From: Dioszegia crocea
Lineage: Eukaryota; Basidiomycota; Tremellomycetes; Tremellales; Bulleribasidiaceae
Assembly: GCA_001600615.1 (NCBI GenBank)
Contig: BCKK01000002.1
Span: 588,809 to 652,808, forward strand
Direction: 5' to 3'
Length of the DNA stretch: 64,000 bases
Shown one piece after another: positions 46,880-58,900 of this stretch. The translations under genes were made by a program, and so were the position numbers. A model generated the notes under the pieces. It searched no databases. It saw only the letters and a list, made by a program, of their open reading frames with translations, and was not told the origin of the DNA. Numbering within the stretch: position 1 is the first letter of the stretch; each line of letters starts with the position of its first letter.

Positions 46880-47564
46880 GGTCAAGCGGGCTTGTTGTGA
46901 GGTGATTGAGATGGACTTTGGGCTTATGTCGTTGGGATGTAGTTAGCTTATATTCATGTTATATTAGACACATGTGAGCGTAAGCTCGTGTCACAATACC
47001 CCTGCGTCGGAAGAGTGTCGGAAGTGCCACACTCAGGGTCCAGCGCGACTCCGCATTCCTCGCATGCCGTAAACCCTGCCGCCCCTGAATCACAAGGTTT
47101 CGCAGCTTCTTCTGGGCTCCACCTAGCCTCGCTCATCTTGCGTATCTGCGAATCCGATTCGTAGTATCTCATACTCTGCCAACACCGCGATCATGCAGAG
47201 TGATCTTCCGTCAGTCGCCCAGATACGTTCATGGATGGTTGTCAAGCAATCAAGGGTGCGCGATCAATTCTGAAACGCGCCTCGCGTCCAAGCGTGTGTG
47301 TGTGTGTGCGCGCGCGCGCGTTGCTGTGTGCATGACAGGGGATCGACAACGGCAATTTTTCATCGCAATTGAGCAGAGCTGCTTCACTACGAGATGATGT
47401 AGGGTAGAGAAGCAGGCGGGGCGTACTCCTGCATGCGAGAGACTGATGATGTTGCCTTGCGCATCGATCCTTGAAAGAGTAAAGAAGCTAAACGAATAAG
47501 CACTACTATACACAGACCGCACACACAGACACACTCATCACTCAACCCTTCCTCGGCCGTCACA
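46880..47564. other. Intergenic region with alternating purine-pyrimidine tract
   Basis: This 685-bp region follows the kinase stop and precedes the membrane-protein gene. It contains the GT/GC tract at 47292-47320, and a pyrimidine/ACAC-rich leader just before 47565. No gene was found. Confidence 0.5.
47292..47320. repeat. (GT)n(GC)n alternating purine-pyrimidine tract
   Basis: Twenty-nine bases of strictly alternating purine and pyrimidine run as GCGTGTGTG... and then CGCGCG..., with a GT half followed by a GC half. Such tracts are the classic sequence class that can flip to left-handed Z-DNA under negative supercoiling. It lies about 245 bp upstream of the membrane-protein gene. Confidence 0.9.
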
Positions 47565-50500
47565 ATGACAGACACCCGTCCTCCAATTTCTCTTCCCTTC
47601 GCACATCTCTTTGTGCCCGTCCCTGGCGCATCGCCCCCGCCATCCCCCTTCCCCCTTACGCCCATAACGATAACGACCTGTAACGATCCCCTTTATGAAA
47701 GCCTAGCACAAGGCCCGCACGATTTTGATGAAACGCACGACCCATCACATAATATCCATATCCCAGATACCCCACCGGCCAGACCACCTCGGTCTCCCCG
47801 TCGTACACCCCCTAAAAGGCTTGATGCCAATCTAGAACGCGCCGCGGATAGCAAACCCCCGTACGATCACCGAACATCCCTCAGCCTCTCTTCCCTCGAA
47901 TACGTTCGGACCGCTTTACGAAGTTTTCGCGCCACCCTACCTCATCAGCGATTTCCGGATAAATCCCCCATCCGCTCCCCTTCGAGAAAATATCACAGAG
48001 CTTGCTCTCACCCGCCGGCCAACGCTTCGCATCACGGTCCTCCGAGCGAAAATTTTCATATGTCGAGCGAACGACGGAAGTCTCATCTGAAGATGGCTGA
48101 GTTGCGGGCGAAACTCACGGGTCAGCCTTACGAGCGGTACGGGCCTGCTAAGCCCGTCAGGAGGGATGGAGTGGGAGGTCATTGGAGGAGCTATAGTACG
48201 CCTCCGTCATCGACAGTTCCTGGCGGTCTGGATCATCTCAACGACTCAGGCGGCGAGGGAGCGGAAGCGACGCGGGGGACGATGAGTGAGGAGTATGATG
48301 CGCCGGCACCTTTACGCCCTCGAGGCGGCCTGCCGGACTTTTACGAAGATGTACACGAACCCCAATCAACCAGACGGTCGAGCGCCCCTCCGCCGACCCT
48401 GCACATCATCCACCCCAGTATCTCTACAACTCCTGACGATCCGTCAATCTACCCACCGCTCAGAGAGTCGATACATGCCTTACATCATACCCACGGCGAT
48501 GTCGTCGAGGTGGAAGATGCATCAGCAAATTTTGCCGCTGTGGTGGAGCTGATGGATGCTGGACAGGCCTCGCGTAGGGCAGATAGTGAGCAAGAACAAG
48601 GGAGAGTCGACGATGCGGTCTATATCACCCGTCGACCAGTGCAAGGGAGATCTCAAACTATGAGGAGAAACAGGGTCGGTCCAGGGGGAATCATCTGTGA
48701 GTTACAGTATGGAGGCAGTGGGTCAACCTTCAATGAGTTGAGCTCATCATTCAGCCAAGATCGCATCAAAGTCCTCGTTATCCAAGCTCAAAATCGCATT
48801 CACCGCTCCTTTTCAACAGCCAGATCATCACCTCCACCCAGATCGCGACTCCAGGGTGCCACCTCGGCAGCCCTCTCCCTCCCCAGCAGCGAATACAAAC
48901 AGTGTCGCGACATACGTATCGCATCGTCCGGCTCCACCTCCACCCCTTCTCCTCAATGTTACCCCCAACCGATTCGCCTCTTCGTCCTCTCGAGTCCCCT
49001 CGCCTTCGCCCACCGCAACTCCGATTCATAGCCGAGCTCCCACTCCGCTATCGATCAAGGAGTATGCTAGTGCAGGTGGTTTGACGAATGGAGGTTCTCC
49101 AGCGAAATCTTCAGTATGGGGCAGAGAAGAGGGTTTGATTGAGATTCCGCGGTTCAAGAAGAGAGAGTTGAACTTGGGAATAGTAGGAGGAGGTCTGGGC
49201 CAGAGGGTGGCATGGGGTGCATTATGGGCGTACTGGATCGGATCGGGTTTGAGCTCATTGGTGAGTCTGCCAGCGGAGGTCGTACTGCTCTCTTGTGAGC
49301 TGATCCAACAGTTCTTTGACGTAAATGTCATCTACATGCTGGTGCAGTGAGTCATTTTTGAAACCCTTGCTCATGGCTTAGATGCGCACAATATCCATCA
49401 ATGAACCCCGCATCAGCTTCCGCACAAACTTGGATCTTCGCTGTCGCTGCATATGCGATCTGCTGGGGCATTTCCGTCTTGGGCGTTTGGATGGGATGGG
49501 GTCTGTGTTTTGAGTTTTGGCGCAGATGGCGTATGCGTAAGTGTCAATCTACCTGGTATGAGCTAATGAAGTAGCTCGACCCGCTATGGAACCCCTGCAC
49601 ACCTCTTTGCCCGGGACGCTGAACCTATCCCTCATCTCCTTCCGACACTTCACCTTCTTCCTATACGTCCGCATGTCTCCCCTTCGCACGCCTCACGCTA
49701 AAGACATCATCCCTGAAACCGCTCACTTGGTTGTCCAAAGTCTACCGAGTCTCGCACCGATGCTCCCTCGAGCTAGTCTGGCGATCGTCCTCCTCGTCGC
49801 CTTCTCCGGTGCAGACATGACGAGAAGCGTCCGAGATGCCGCCTTCTGGAATACCGATACCGGAAGGTTGACCGACTATTCCAATGGCGTCTTGCTAGCT
49901 TTTACAATCATCACTGCCACGCACATCCTCCTCATTCTGCTTTCCGCGGTGGCTTTGTGGGTGTTTTCTCGACCCCGCCGACCAAGCCCATCTCGCTTTC
50001 GATCTCGATTCGACTCATTTTCTACATCATCACCGATCGAAACTCGACCTGCTACGCCGACTCGGGCTAGGGATCCGGCCGACACCCAGTCGCCGGCGAA
50101 GGGATGGATGGCGGAGTCTGATATGAAGTGGGAGTGGCGGGAGCGAGGCAGGAATCGCCTTCAAGATGCCTTTGAGCTGTGTATGATTCGACGGCCTAGA
50201 TCAAGTGCCGGGCCGTCATCTGCGTATCGCTCCGTGGCCAATGGGTGGCAAAGTTCGCCAAGTCGTCAGGGCGGTCAGAGCTTGTCTCTTGGTCCTCTGG
50301 CAGCGAGGAACAGGGATGTGGAGGATAAAGAGAATATCGAGGATATTGAGACGATTCTCAGCCCTACATCAGCCGATCCATTTATGCGCCTCGATCCCTC
50401 TCGGTCTCGATCGACAATCCGGTTCGCCCCTCCTCCCCCTTCCCTCTTGCGAGAAGAAGCAGACGAATCTGCTCGCCCTACTGTCCAAGCTCGGCCAGAA

Positions 50501-51415
50501 TCAGAGATTGAACCCATCCTTCAAACTCCTGCTCAATGCTCTCGAGCGCCGGTGGGCGCATTTCGACAGGACTCTATGGCCTCTCTTGGACCTCCTTCGG
50601 GTCTGGGCACCATGGCTGCTGCGCGTCAATCTGCTAGTAGCCAGGATCTGTTCTACACTCCGATGAACGGCAGTCCAGCCACTACCGAGATCCTCGCAGA
50701 TCCCTCATCCAGGTCGACGACTCATGGAGACGGCTTGAGCCCGTCTCCCAGCCCGACGCCTCCGAGCTCATATCGCCGACCACCTGCTCCGGGACCGGGA
50801 CCAAGCACGGCTGGAGCATCTTTGGCTACCCTCCATGCGCTGGGCGGCGGGATGGATAGGCCGGAGGGGATGGGTGCGTCGTCAGGGTGGTCGGCCGAAG
50901 ATGAGATAACGGAGGGAACGACAGATGACGCCGGGGAAGGAGTATTTTCGCCGACTCCAGATACTCGTGCCAGTACCGAAACCACCGCTGAGTCCCTCAA
51001 TGACGACTCTACAGCCTTACTATCCCGCTCGTCCAGCCGTTCAGACCGAACCCTCCACGCCTCACATTCTTTCCATACACGCATCTCACCCCTGCCGCGC
51101 ACGCTGTCTCTCCGCCGTGCTAGCGAAGTCTTCCGGGCGCGATCGCAATCACTTGTACTGCAATTCAGGGCCAGTTCGGGATCACTGAGCATGATCAGTA
51201 GTGGAGAGGGCAGGGCACGGTCGGATCAGGGACATGGCGAGTCTGGTCTGCCTCAGGGGTTATATACTACCTTGATGGAGCGGAAGAAGAGGGGGTGGGA
51301 TGGGGACGTCAGCGAGTTTGGAGTGAATCCTGCTGGCGAGAAGCTGGGGAGGAACAGGGCGACGAGCGTTGGGGTCTTGAGTGAAAGTCGGCGAAGGGGC
51401 CATTCGGGAGGCTGA
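47565..51415 (+). CDS. Large unknown multi-pass membrane protein
   Basis: I do not recognise a family. The first half (47565-49060) is disordered and Pro/Ser/Arg-rich with RRSSAPPP-like and SPSRKY-like sites. A short intron (GTGAGTTACAG to CATTCAG, about 48697-48754) shifts to SKIASKSSLSKLKIAF. The membrane part has about five hydrophobic segments: WGALWAYWIGSGLSSLVSLP, WIFAVAAYAICWGISVLGVW, SFRHFTFFLYVRM, RASLAIVLLVAFSGADM and LLAFTIITATHILLILLSAV. The C-terminal third from about 49980 is again disordered and Ser/Pro-rich, ending RATSVGVLSESRRRGHSGG. Three introns near 49349, 49380 and 49540-49575 split the membrane region. Long phosphorylatable tails around a small membrane core suggest a regulated scaffold at a membrane, but that is inference. 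Confidence 0.75.
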
Positions 51416-51715
51416 GAGATGGTGTGTGGAGTGTAGGCTGGATTTGTGGATAGGGCGGAATAGGTCAGACGAGGGGATTGAGAGGCGAACTGTTAGTAGC
51501 AGAAAATCTAGGATACGGTGTCAACAAAAATACAAATAATGCGGGCGAACGTTCTGATCAGGTATGGGTCGTAGTCTCAGAACCTCAGCCCTAAACCTGG
51601 GGTCATCTGTCGAGAGCCAACCGCCGATTATCTGCTGAGTGGTAACATTCACTAGCTTACAAATACATAAATTACAAGTACAAGAAGATCACGAGACTTT
51701 GAATGGCGGCGAGTG
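51416..51715. other. Convergent 3' region, membrane protein / chitinase
   Basis: This 300-bp stretch lies between the two stop codons. It contains AT-rich patches (for example AACAAAAATACAAATAATG near 51523) suited to polyadenylation of the plus-strand transcript. No other feature was seen. Confidence 0.4.
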
Positions 51716-53756
51716 CTATTTCGCTCCAATACAATCTTGGAGCTTCTGGAAGCGAGAACCTCCGTCAGCGCCCGCGTCGTCCTGATCGATAGACCTGATT
51801 ATCAGCTACTGCCAATAAGGACGCCAACAACAACGAAGTCAACGTCAATATTGTCAAATGGCTGACTCACCAGACCATGATGCCCCCAACGTCGGGGAGA
51901 TATTTGCTGCAGCTCGCTGCGGTGTCTGCGGGTGTAAGCCAAGTGAAGAATGTTTGGGTCAATTCGTCGAATGCAGCAGTCGCTAAAGCAACCGGGTCCG
52001 ATTTGCCTATGCTCTGGACCCTCGTCCAGGCAGCAAAGATACCGCCCTTTTCCATGAGGGCGTGATTGCCAGCGCCTAGCGCCTCCGGGGAATTCAGGGC
52101 AGAGTTGTACATGAGCGATCCTGAAGCTGGCATCATGATATCTTCTCCGGTTGAGCTCTTGACGAGTGTAGTAACTGCGGTGCCGTTTGTAAACTCAAAG
52201 GTGTTCTCTCCCATATTGCAATCGAGATATTTCGTGACGGTGCAATCTGTTTTGGGCTGAGCGTTCTTGAGATAGAACCATTTGGCGTACATTGGAAACC
52301 CGATGTTGAGCTTCTTTTTGTCAACGCCCTGCCCGTCAAAGTAGTAGTTGGCAATGTTGGCCTCTATGGCTGCTCCGCCTCCATGATGTCCAGTCTTCTT
52401 ACTTCGCCGATTGATCATGTCGTAACTCATCAAGTTCCAGAAATCGACAACCTTGTCAATCTCCTTTACGGCCGCCGCGTTGTAGGCCGCCATGTCGTTC
52501 TTGATACCCGGGACCGCCAGGCTTAGCGTGTAATCTTTCTTGGTCGTTTCCTTGAGTTTGTCAAGCTTGATGCGAATCGCCTGCATGAGGAGGACATTAT
52601 TCGGCAGGTCGGCCAGACCCTTCGTTCGGCTTGTTTTATAGGTTTCCCCGAAATCGACTGGATACCTGCTTCTGTCAGCACATCATCACCTAGCGAGGCG
52701 GACGTAGATACGTACTCCCAATCGACATCGATCCCATCCAGCTGATACAACTTGACAAAGTCGACAAATTGCTGCGCGAGTTTATCCCGATTCGCGTCTG
52801 TCGCATCTGTAAGCGTCAGTATCTGGCTCGATCTCGCGCCCTGCCATAGACATACTGTGTCTGAAGAACTCGTCCCATCCCCAGCCCCCGAAGGCAGCAA
52901 TGACCTTCATGTCGCTCTTCTGCTTCTTGAGCAGCGCAGCGATGTCGATTCCCCAAGCGGTGTTGCCTGACTGGAAGAATCTGTCGAGATACCGAGGGTC
53001 CCAGAAGGCTGCCAATTGTCAGAAACGACCCTGAGCAGTACCATGAGATGATGGTGAGACTCACCAAGAATCAAATGAGTGACCCCCTTCAAATGCTTAG
53101 GGCTAGGCAAGTCTGTGACCTCCTTGCCGGTGCCATGCCACGCGCTCCAATAAGCAACGAAGCGTTTCCCATCTTTGTTGGTCGATGCGGCTAGCGGTTT
53201 CTGTGCAGCAGCCGTGAGGACCGGCACGCTGCCTGAAGAAACGCCAGACGGCCACGCTGCAGTACCATTGATGTATTCGATGGGCACGTGAGTGAGGATC
53301 GACCTCGCAGGACCTGCGACTCCGGCTCCGTCCACGGCTGGGGTTGTAGGAGCAGCACCGAGCACGCTGGTCCCGACGACACTGGTACTGGGGGCTCCAG
53401 CAGCTGGGTTTGTAGGAGCAGCACCGAGCACGGGGGTCCCGACGACACCGGTACTGGGGGATCCAACAGCTGAAACTGGTGCTGCAGCCTCGACTGCATT
53501 CACGGCGACAGCCCTGTAGCATCAGCGGAAGGAACGGTGATGATGAAGGACTGGCAGGCGGCACCACAGTGTAGACTCACGAAGCAACACGAACCGGAAC
53601 ACCTCCCTCCATCTTGCAAACAGTCCCAGCTGCAAGACCATATAGCTTGACTGACTCTTCACATGTCAAGCCACGAGCGACGTTGGGTGAGGGTGCCGCC
53701 AGGGTGTGTTGAGCCAACTGGCAGAGTAAGAGGGATAGAACTGTGAGCTTGAGCAT
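51716..53756 (-). CDS. Secreted GH18 chitinase
   Basis: Family 18 glycoside hydrolases cleave chitin or chitooligosaccharides with an Asp-x-x-Asp-x-Asp-x-Glu active site, seen here as LDGIDVDWEY at about 52714-52745. Other domain features are KRFVAYWSAWHG at the first strand, LKGVTHLILAFWD after splicing, DMKVIAAFGGWGWDEFFRHS, VDFWNLMSYDMINRRSKKTG (the MSYD substrate Tyr/Asp motif) and PDVGGIMVW joined to SIDQDDAG. The N-terminus MLKLTVLSLLLCQLAQHTLA is a signal peptide. A Cys-containing region and an Ala/Pro/Thr/Ser-rich linker of two imperfect 22-residue repeats follow before the catalytic domain. No chitin-binding module or GPI signal is seen. The final exon ends SRFQKLQDCIGAK. A role in cell-wall remodelling or chitin degradation outside the cell is likely. 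Confidence 0.92.
53343..53474 (-). repeat. Two 66-bp tandem repeats in the chitinase linker
   Basis: Two copies of a 66-bp unit, about 53343-53408 and 53409-53474, differ at only a few positions. Each encodes 22 residues around VVGTPVLGAAPTNPAAGAPS. They form the linker between signal peptide and catalytic domain, a likely site of O-mannosylation. Copy number could vary between strains. Confidence 0.85.
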
Positions 53757-54360
53757 TACGGCCAGAGTCGAAGAGCTTTCAAAGCTGAGGACTTGAGGGG
53801 ACAGGAATAGATCGGGTCAGCTGCTTATATTCCTAGTCTTTTTGGATCGACGACTACCCCGCGAGGAGATGGTAGACAAAGGATGAGGTAAGTCCCTTAC
53901 AGCGATAAAGGTTGTGCGGATGACACCTGTCACACGCTTTGTCGAATACGGGTTGATTGTGATTCTGGTACGTTTCAAGGCCATTTGCCCTTAATCTCCC
54001 CTTGGCATGGGCCTGCTGCCTTGTCCGCCTATGATGATCCATCACGGCAAAGTAGGGTACAGAGTCAGGCTTTGGTCAGGCTGAAAGCAGCTGTGGAGGG
54101 GTAAATCCGGATTCTGCGATGGTTCCGGTCCGGACAGTGATTTATCGGACATCACCGCCTAACCGAACAGACTTCAAAGCCGGATTTTGATGACGTAATG
54201 TGGCTACGTGGACTGCACGTGGAAGATGCGAGGGAGTCCGGCCGAAGCCCGAGGTGAAAATCAAATCACTCACCGATCTGTTTGTTTGCGACTCACTCTC
54301 TCCATACATTCTATACATTACCTTATAATATCAAGCAGCCACACACTCACTCCACATAAC
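53757..54360. promoter_or_regulatory. Divergent promoter region, chitinase / fatty acid 2-hydroxylase
   Basis: This 604-bp region separates the two start codons. It contains several CCGG/TCCGGA words near 54120-54180 (for example TTCCGGTCCGGAC) and a TGACGTAA half-CRE-like site near 54191. Neither is proven. No gene was found. Confidence 0.4.
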
Positions 54361-55722
54361 ATGGCACCCAACCGCATCTTTGCTCTTGCAGACGTGTCAA
54401 ACCGTGAGTGTCCTTTGTGGTTGCGAAGTATCGCAAAATACCTCATTTGCCACTCGCTAACATCCCCAAAGATGCCTCGCGGTCTTCATGTTACATGTCC
54501 TACAAGGGACAGGTATACGATGTCACCACTTTCCTTGCCGATCACCCTGGAGGTGACGATATAATGATGGAGTACGCCGGAAAGGACGTCGGAGCGGTTA
54601 TGGGCGACGAGGATAGCCATGTCCACTCTAGAAGCGCGTACGACATGATGGAGGATTACCGGGTCGGAGAGTTGGGCGGGGACGAGAAGATTGTCAGCGA
54701 GGGTGAGTAAAGATATTGAGCGTATTCTCGCCGTGCTGACTATCAGACTGGGTCCCACGCGAAGATTTCCACCCTGACGAGACCGACGCGCTGGCCGATT
54801 TCAACCGAAACAAATTTCTCGATCTTTCAAAACCGCTCATTATGCAAGTATGGCGCGCGCAATGGACGAAGGAGTATTATCTGTCCCAGGTGCATAACCC
54901 ACGGCATTTGAAAGAGAGCGCTAGGTTGTTCCAGTGGGATGCCTTGGAGGTGCGCATTTTCCCCTCTTTCGCCTTGGAAAACGACTGACTTTCAGATGCT
55001 CACGCGTACCAAGTGGTATGTCGTGCTCCTCTTCTGGGGACCCATTACTGCCTTCATGTTCGCCCTATCCCTTTCCCAATTCACTGATCGGTATGTCTGG
55101 ATTCATGCCTAGGCCCAAAATTCGCTAATGTGCAGATCCATCACCGCCAACTCACTCCTTACACTCCCCCTTCCCACACTCCCCACCCCTACACCCGAGG
55201 CTCTCGGTAAGACATTACTGTGTTTCTTCGCCGGTAACGTCATCTGGACCATCCTCGAATACACTCTCCACCGTTTCCTATTCCACGTCGACAACTACCT
55301 CCCCGACGCGAACTGGGCCATGCTCCTTCATTTCCTTCTACACGGTATCCACCATTACCTTCCCATGGACCGACTCCGTCTAGTCATGCCACCTACACTC
55401 TTCTTTGCGCTTCAGGCTCCCTTCACCAAACTCGCTCATGTGCTCTTCTCACCAGCAATCGCGAATGGTATCATCGCCGGGGCGTTCACATTCTACATGC
55501 TTTACGACTGCATGCACTATGCGCTACACCACACCCGACTACCGCAGTACATGGCCGAGATGAAGCGGTACCACTTGGCGCACCACTACAAGAGTGAGTC
55601 ATCATTTTTTGGTACAAAGAGAACACGGCTGACTTCTCGCAGACTTCGAGCTAGGCTTCGGGGTTACTTCCAAGATTTGGGATTATGTCTTCAACACTGT
55701 TCTTCCTATCGCTACCAAGTAG
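54361..55722 (+). CDS. Sphingolipid fatty acid 2-hydroxylase (Scs7/FA2H)
   Basis: This ER di-iron enzyme adds the 2-hydroxyl to the very-long fatty acid of ceramides, with electrons delivered by its own cytochrome b5 domain. The b5 domain (first about 90 residues) has the heme motif VYDVTTFLADHPGGDDIMME and a second His in SHVHSRSAYDMM. The hydroxylase domain has four His-rich motifs: LEYTLHRFLFHVD, HFLLHGIHHYLPMD, DCMHYALHHT and YHLAHHYK. Membrane helices include WYVVLLFWGPITAFMFALSL. Five introns are seen, the first after MAPNRIFALADVSN. The final exon gives NFELGFGVTSKIWDYVFNTV and ends LPIATK. Domain order and length match the fungal family. Confidence 0.95.
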
Positions 55723-55945
55723 ATCTTGTAGCTGTTCTCATTGCTGTGGCCTAATATGTAGTTAATATATGCAATCATTAGATAGACACTTGAACGTTGG
55801 GTCTGTCGTGCGCAAAAGCAGTGAGTGGGTGATCGTCAGCACCTGGACGTCGATGCCGTAACGGCTGTTGACAAGGTCCACCTCACTCACAAGAGTCATA
55901 CCATAACCTTCACTTGTTATACCTCATCATAGACCCGTGTCCGAC

Positions 55946-58900
55946 ATGCCATCCACATGGCACCGCGGTCACCCGGTCGTCGACCGCGATGCAGAGACTG
56001 CAGATGCAGAGTCCGTCCCAACAGCCATGGTCTCAGCATTGGAGCGACCAAGGGAGTGCATCAATCGCCACTCGACCCCATCGTTCACATTGTACTGCAC
56101 CATGATGGAACGTATGCGCTCGGAGGAGGCCAGTAAGCGTAAAGAGACGCTGGGACGATTTATGGAGATGTGGAGGGCGAGAGTGGGGAATGATCTGTAC
56201 CCACTCATTAGGCTGTTGTTACCTGATGTGAGTGACGCTGTGGCTTCAGAGGGATTAGGTTTGGGGAGCTGATGATGGCAGCGGGACAGAGAACGGCCAG
56301 TGTATAATCTAAAAGAAGCCATGTTAGCGAAGTGCTACATTGACGTCCTCGGTCTTGATAGGCACTCGCCCTCCGCCATCAGATTGACGAAATGGAAGCA
56401 GCCTGTCGCTGGGGAGGTAAGTCTGTCCAGCTTACATCCTCTTCGTTGACTTCGGCCCAACGCTGATCAGTAGCATAACAGCTCTGGCGACTTTGCCACG
56501 GTGTGCTTCGAAGAAATCGAAAAGCGGTCGACTGTAGAGATGGGTCAGTTGACCATCGAGGCCATCAATACACTCCTCGACCAGCTGGCCGGCGGGCGGA
56601 TGAAGCAGGCCGAGTATCTTCCCATACTTCGGAAAATCAACCAGCAATGCACGCCCAAGGAACAGGAATGGATCATACGGATCATACTCAAAGGTGTGTA
56701 CGGGCCATCGGGTTCGGTGCCTGTGCTGATGGTGTACAGATCTCCGAATCTCCATGCGGGAGAAAGGGATCTTTGGCGTCTTTCATCCAGACTCTGCAGA
56801 CCTCTTCAACGTCTGCTCCGATCTCAAGAGGGTCTGTTGGACGCTGTATAAGCCGGAAATCCGACTTGAGCAACATGTATGTCCCGTTTTGCTGCTTCAC
56901 TACAGCGAGCTGACGTGAGCAGCAAACCAGCATCGAGCTGTTCAGAACCTTTCTGCCCCAACTCTGTTATCGCTCGCCTTCATCTTCACATGATGGCATC
57001 GCGAAATTGGTCGGCGGGCCTCACCTGGAATTCATCATGGAGGAGAAGCTGGACGGGGAGAGAATGCAGTTACACATGAGGGGCAATGGGGCTCAGTGGT
57101 ATTACTGTTCGCGGAAGGCGAAAGACTACAGTGAGTCTCACACTGGATGTTCAGTGTCTGGTATCAAGGCAAGGCTAAGGTTATCAGCTTTCATGTATGG
57201 TGCGCACGTAGGAGAGGGGAGTTTAACTCAGCACATATCGTCAGCTTTCGGGGATGGGGTTCGCAAGTGAGTATTGGTCTATGTCTAGAGGCGAGGGCGA
57301 AACGCTGATGTCAATCAGTATCATCTTAGATGGAGAAATGCTAGTTTGGGATCCTATTCTCGAGAAATATCTTGCATTTGGGAGTCTAAAGAGTGCCGCT
57401 CTTGGTACGTGTCATCCTCGTCCGATGATATTGGTCCGATACATGAGCTCACCGAGGTAGAAAAGGATCCAGACGAGAATGCTCCTCGTCCCTGCTGTGA
57501 GTGATCACAATTCGTCACTACAATCAGAGCACGGGCTGATACTCTCCAGTCAAGATATTCGACATTTTGTACCTGAATGACAAATGCTTGACTAATACCC
57601 GCTTGTCGGAACGCAAGCGCCTTCTGAAGGAGGATAAGCGGATCTTCCCCAATTTGGCGGAATACAAGGGGAGATTAGAGTTTGCGGAGGAGTCCCGAGG
57701 GAAGACAGGGAAGGATATTCGGGCGATGCTGGAAAAGATTTTGGAGTTCAGGTTAGTCCCCGCTTTTCCTTTACGCAAAGCTAGCTGACGGTGATAGGGG
57801 TGAGGGGCTGGTAGTCAAGCGTTTGGACTCGGTATATGAGACCAATTCGAGAGGCGCCAATTGGGTCAAGGTGAAGCCGGAGTGAGTGAACATCCTTGTA
57901 TTGATACACGCCCGGCTGATACGTCAAAGATACTCGGACCAGATGGGCGAGAACCTTGACTTGATGGTGCTGGGCGGATGGTGGGGTAAAGGTGGAAGGA
58001 CAGGGAAGGTGTCTAGTCTGCTCTGCGGCCTGAGAGTCCAGCAGGAGGATGATGGAACGATGGACAACCCCGAGTGAGCATTTTTGAGGGAGAAGGCGAG
58101 GACGAAAGCTCACGACGTCCAGGTTTACATCTTTCTTGAAGATTGGATCGGGCATGAGTTATCAAGACTACGAGTGGATGATGTGAGTTTGATTGTTTGT
58201 GGCTGTGGTCGTAATGCTGTAGCTGACTAAAATAGGACAAAGCACAAGAGTCACTGGAAGACTTTTGACCGCAAGAATCCTCCAAGCTGGATGAAGCTAG
58301 GTCCGACGGGTCTTGACGACAAGCGTAAGTCTGGACATAACTCTTCGTTACATTTGATACAAGCTAAACATTTCAGCGGATGTTTATATCGAGCCAAAGA
58401 AGTGAGCAACTAAAGGCTCCCAATTAGGTCTAGGCTGACATGAAGCTCGTTCGTCGTTGAAATAAAGGGCTCGGAGATTGTTCCGGCGGATGGTAATTTT
58501 GGGATCGGCTACACTATGCGATTCCCAAGATGCCGATATATCTACTGGGACAAGGCTACCCGAGATCACCCAGCGGCGGACGATACTCAGGATCGCGATA
58601 TGTGGAATTGCCTCACTGCGGATGGTATGTCACCTGTGATATCTATCTCGGGCGGGGATGTGAGCTGATACATTAGAATTTTTGGCACTGCTCAATCAGC
58701 CCGCTAAGCGGTATCGGGATGATGGGACTGGCTCGTGAGATACTGCTTCAAGCAGACTGTGGCTTAGCTGATTCAGTAGGACCAGACGAAAGAAGCGAAA
58801 AGTAATGCCCCGAACGGTGAGCTATACAATTGAGACTGAAAGCTGATCGTTCAGAAAGTCCAAATCATGAAGGGAATGCGAGGCCAGGATCTGTCCAAGG

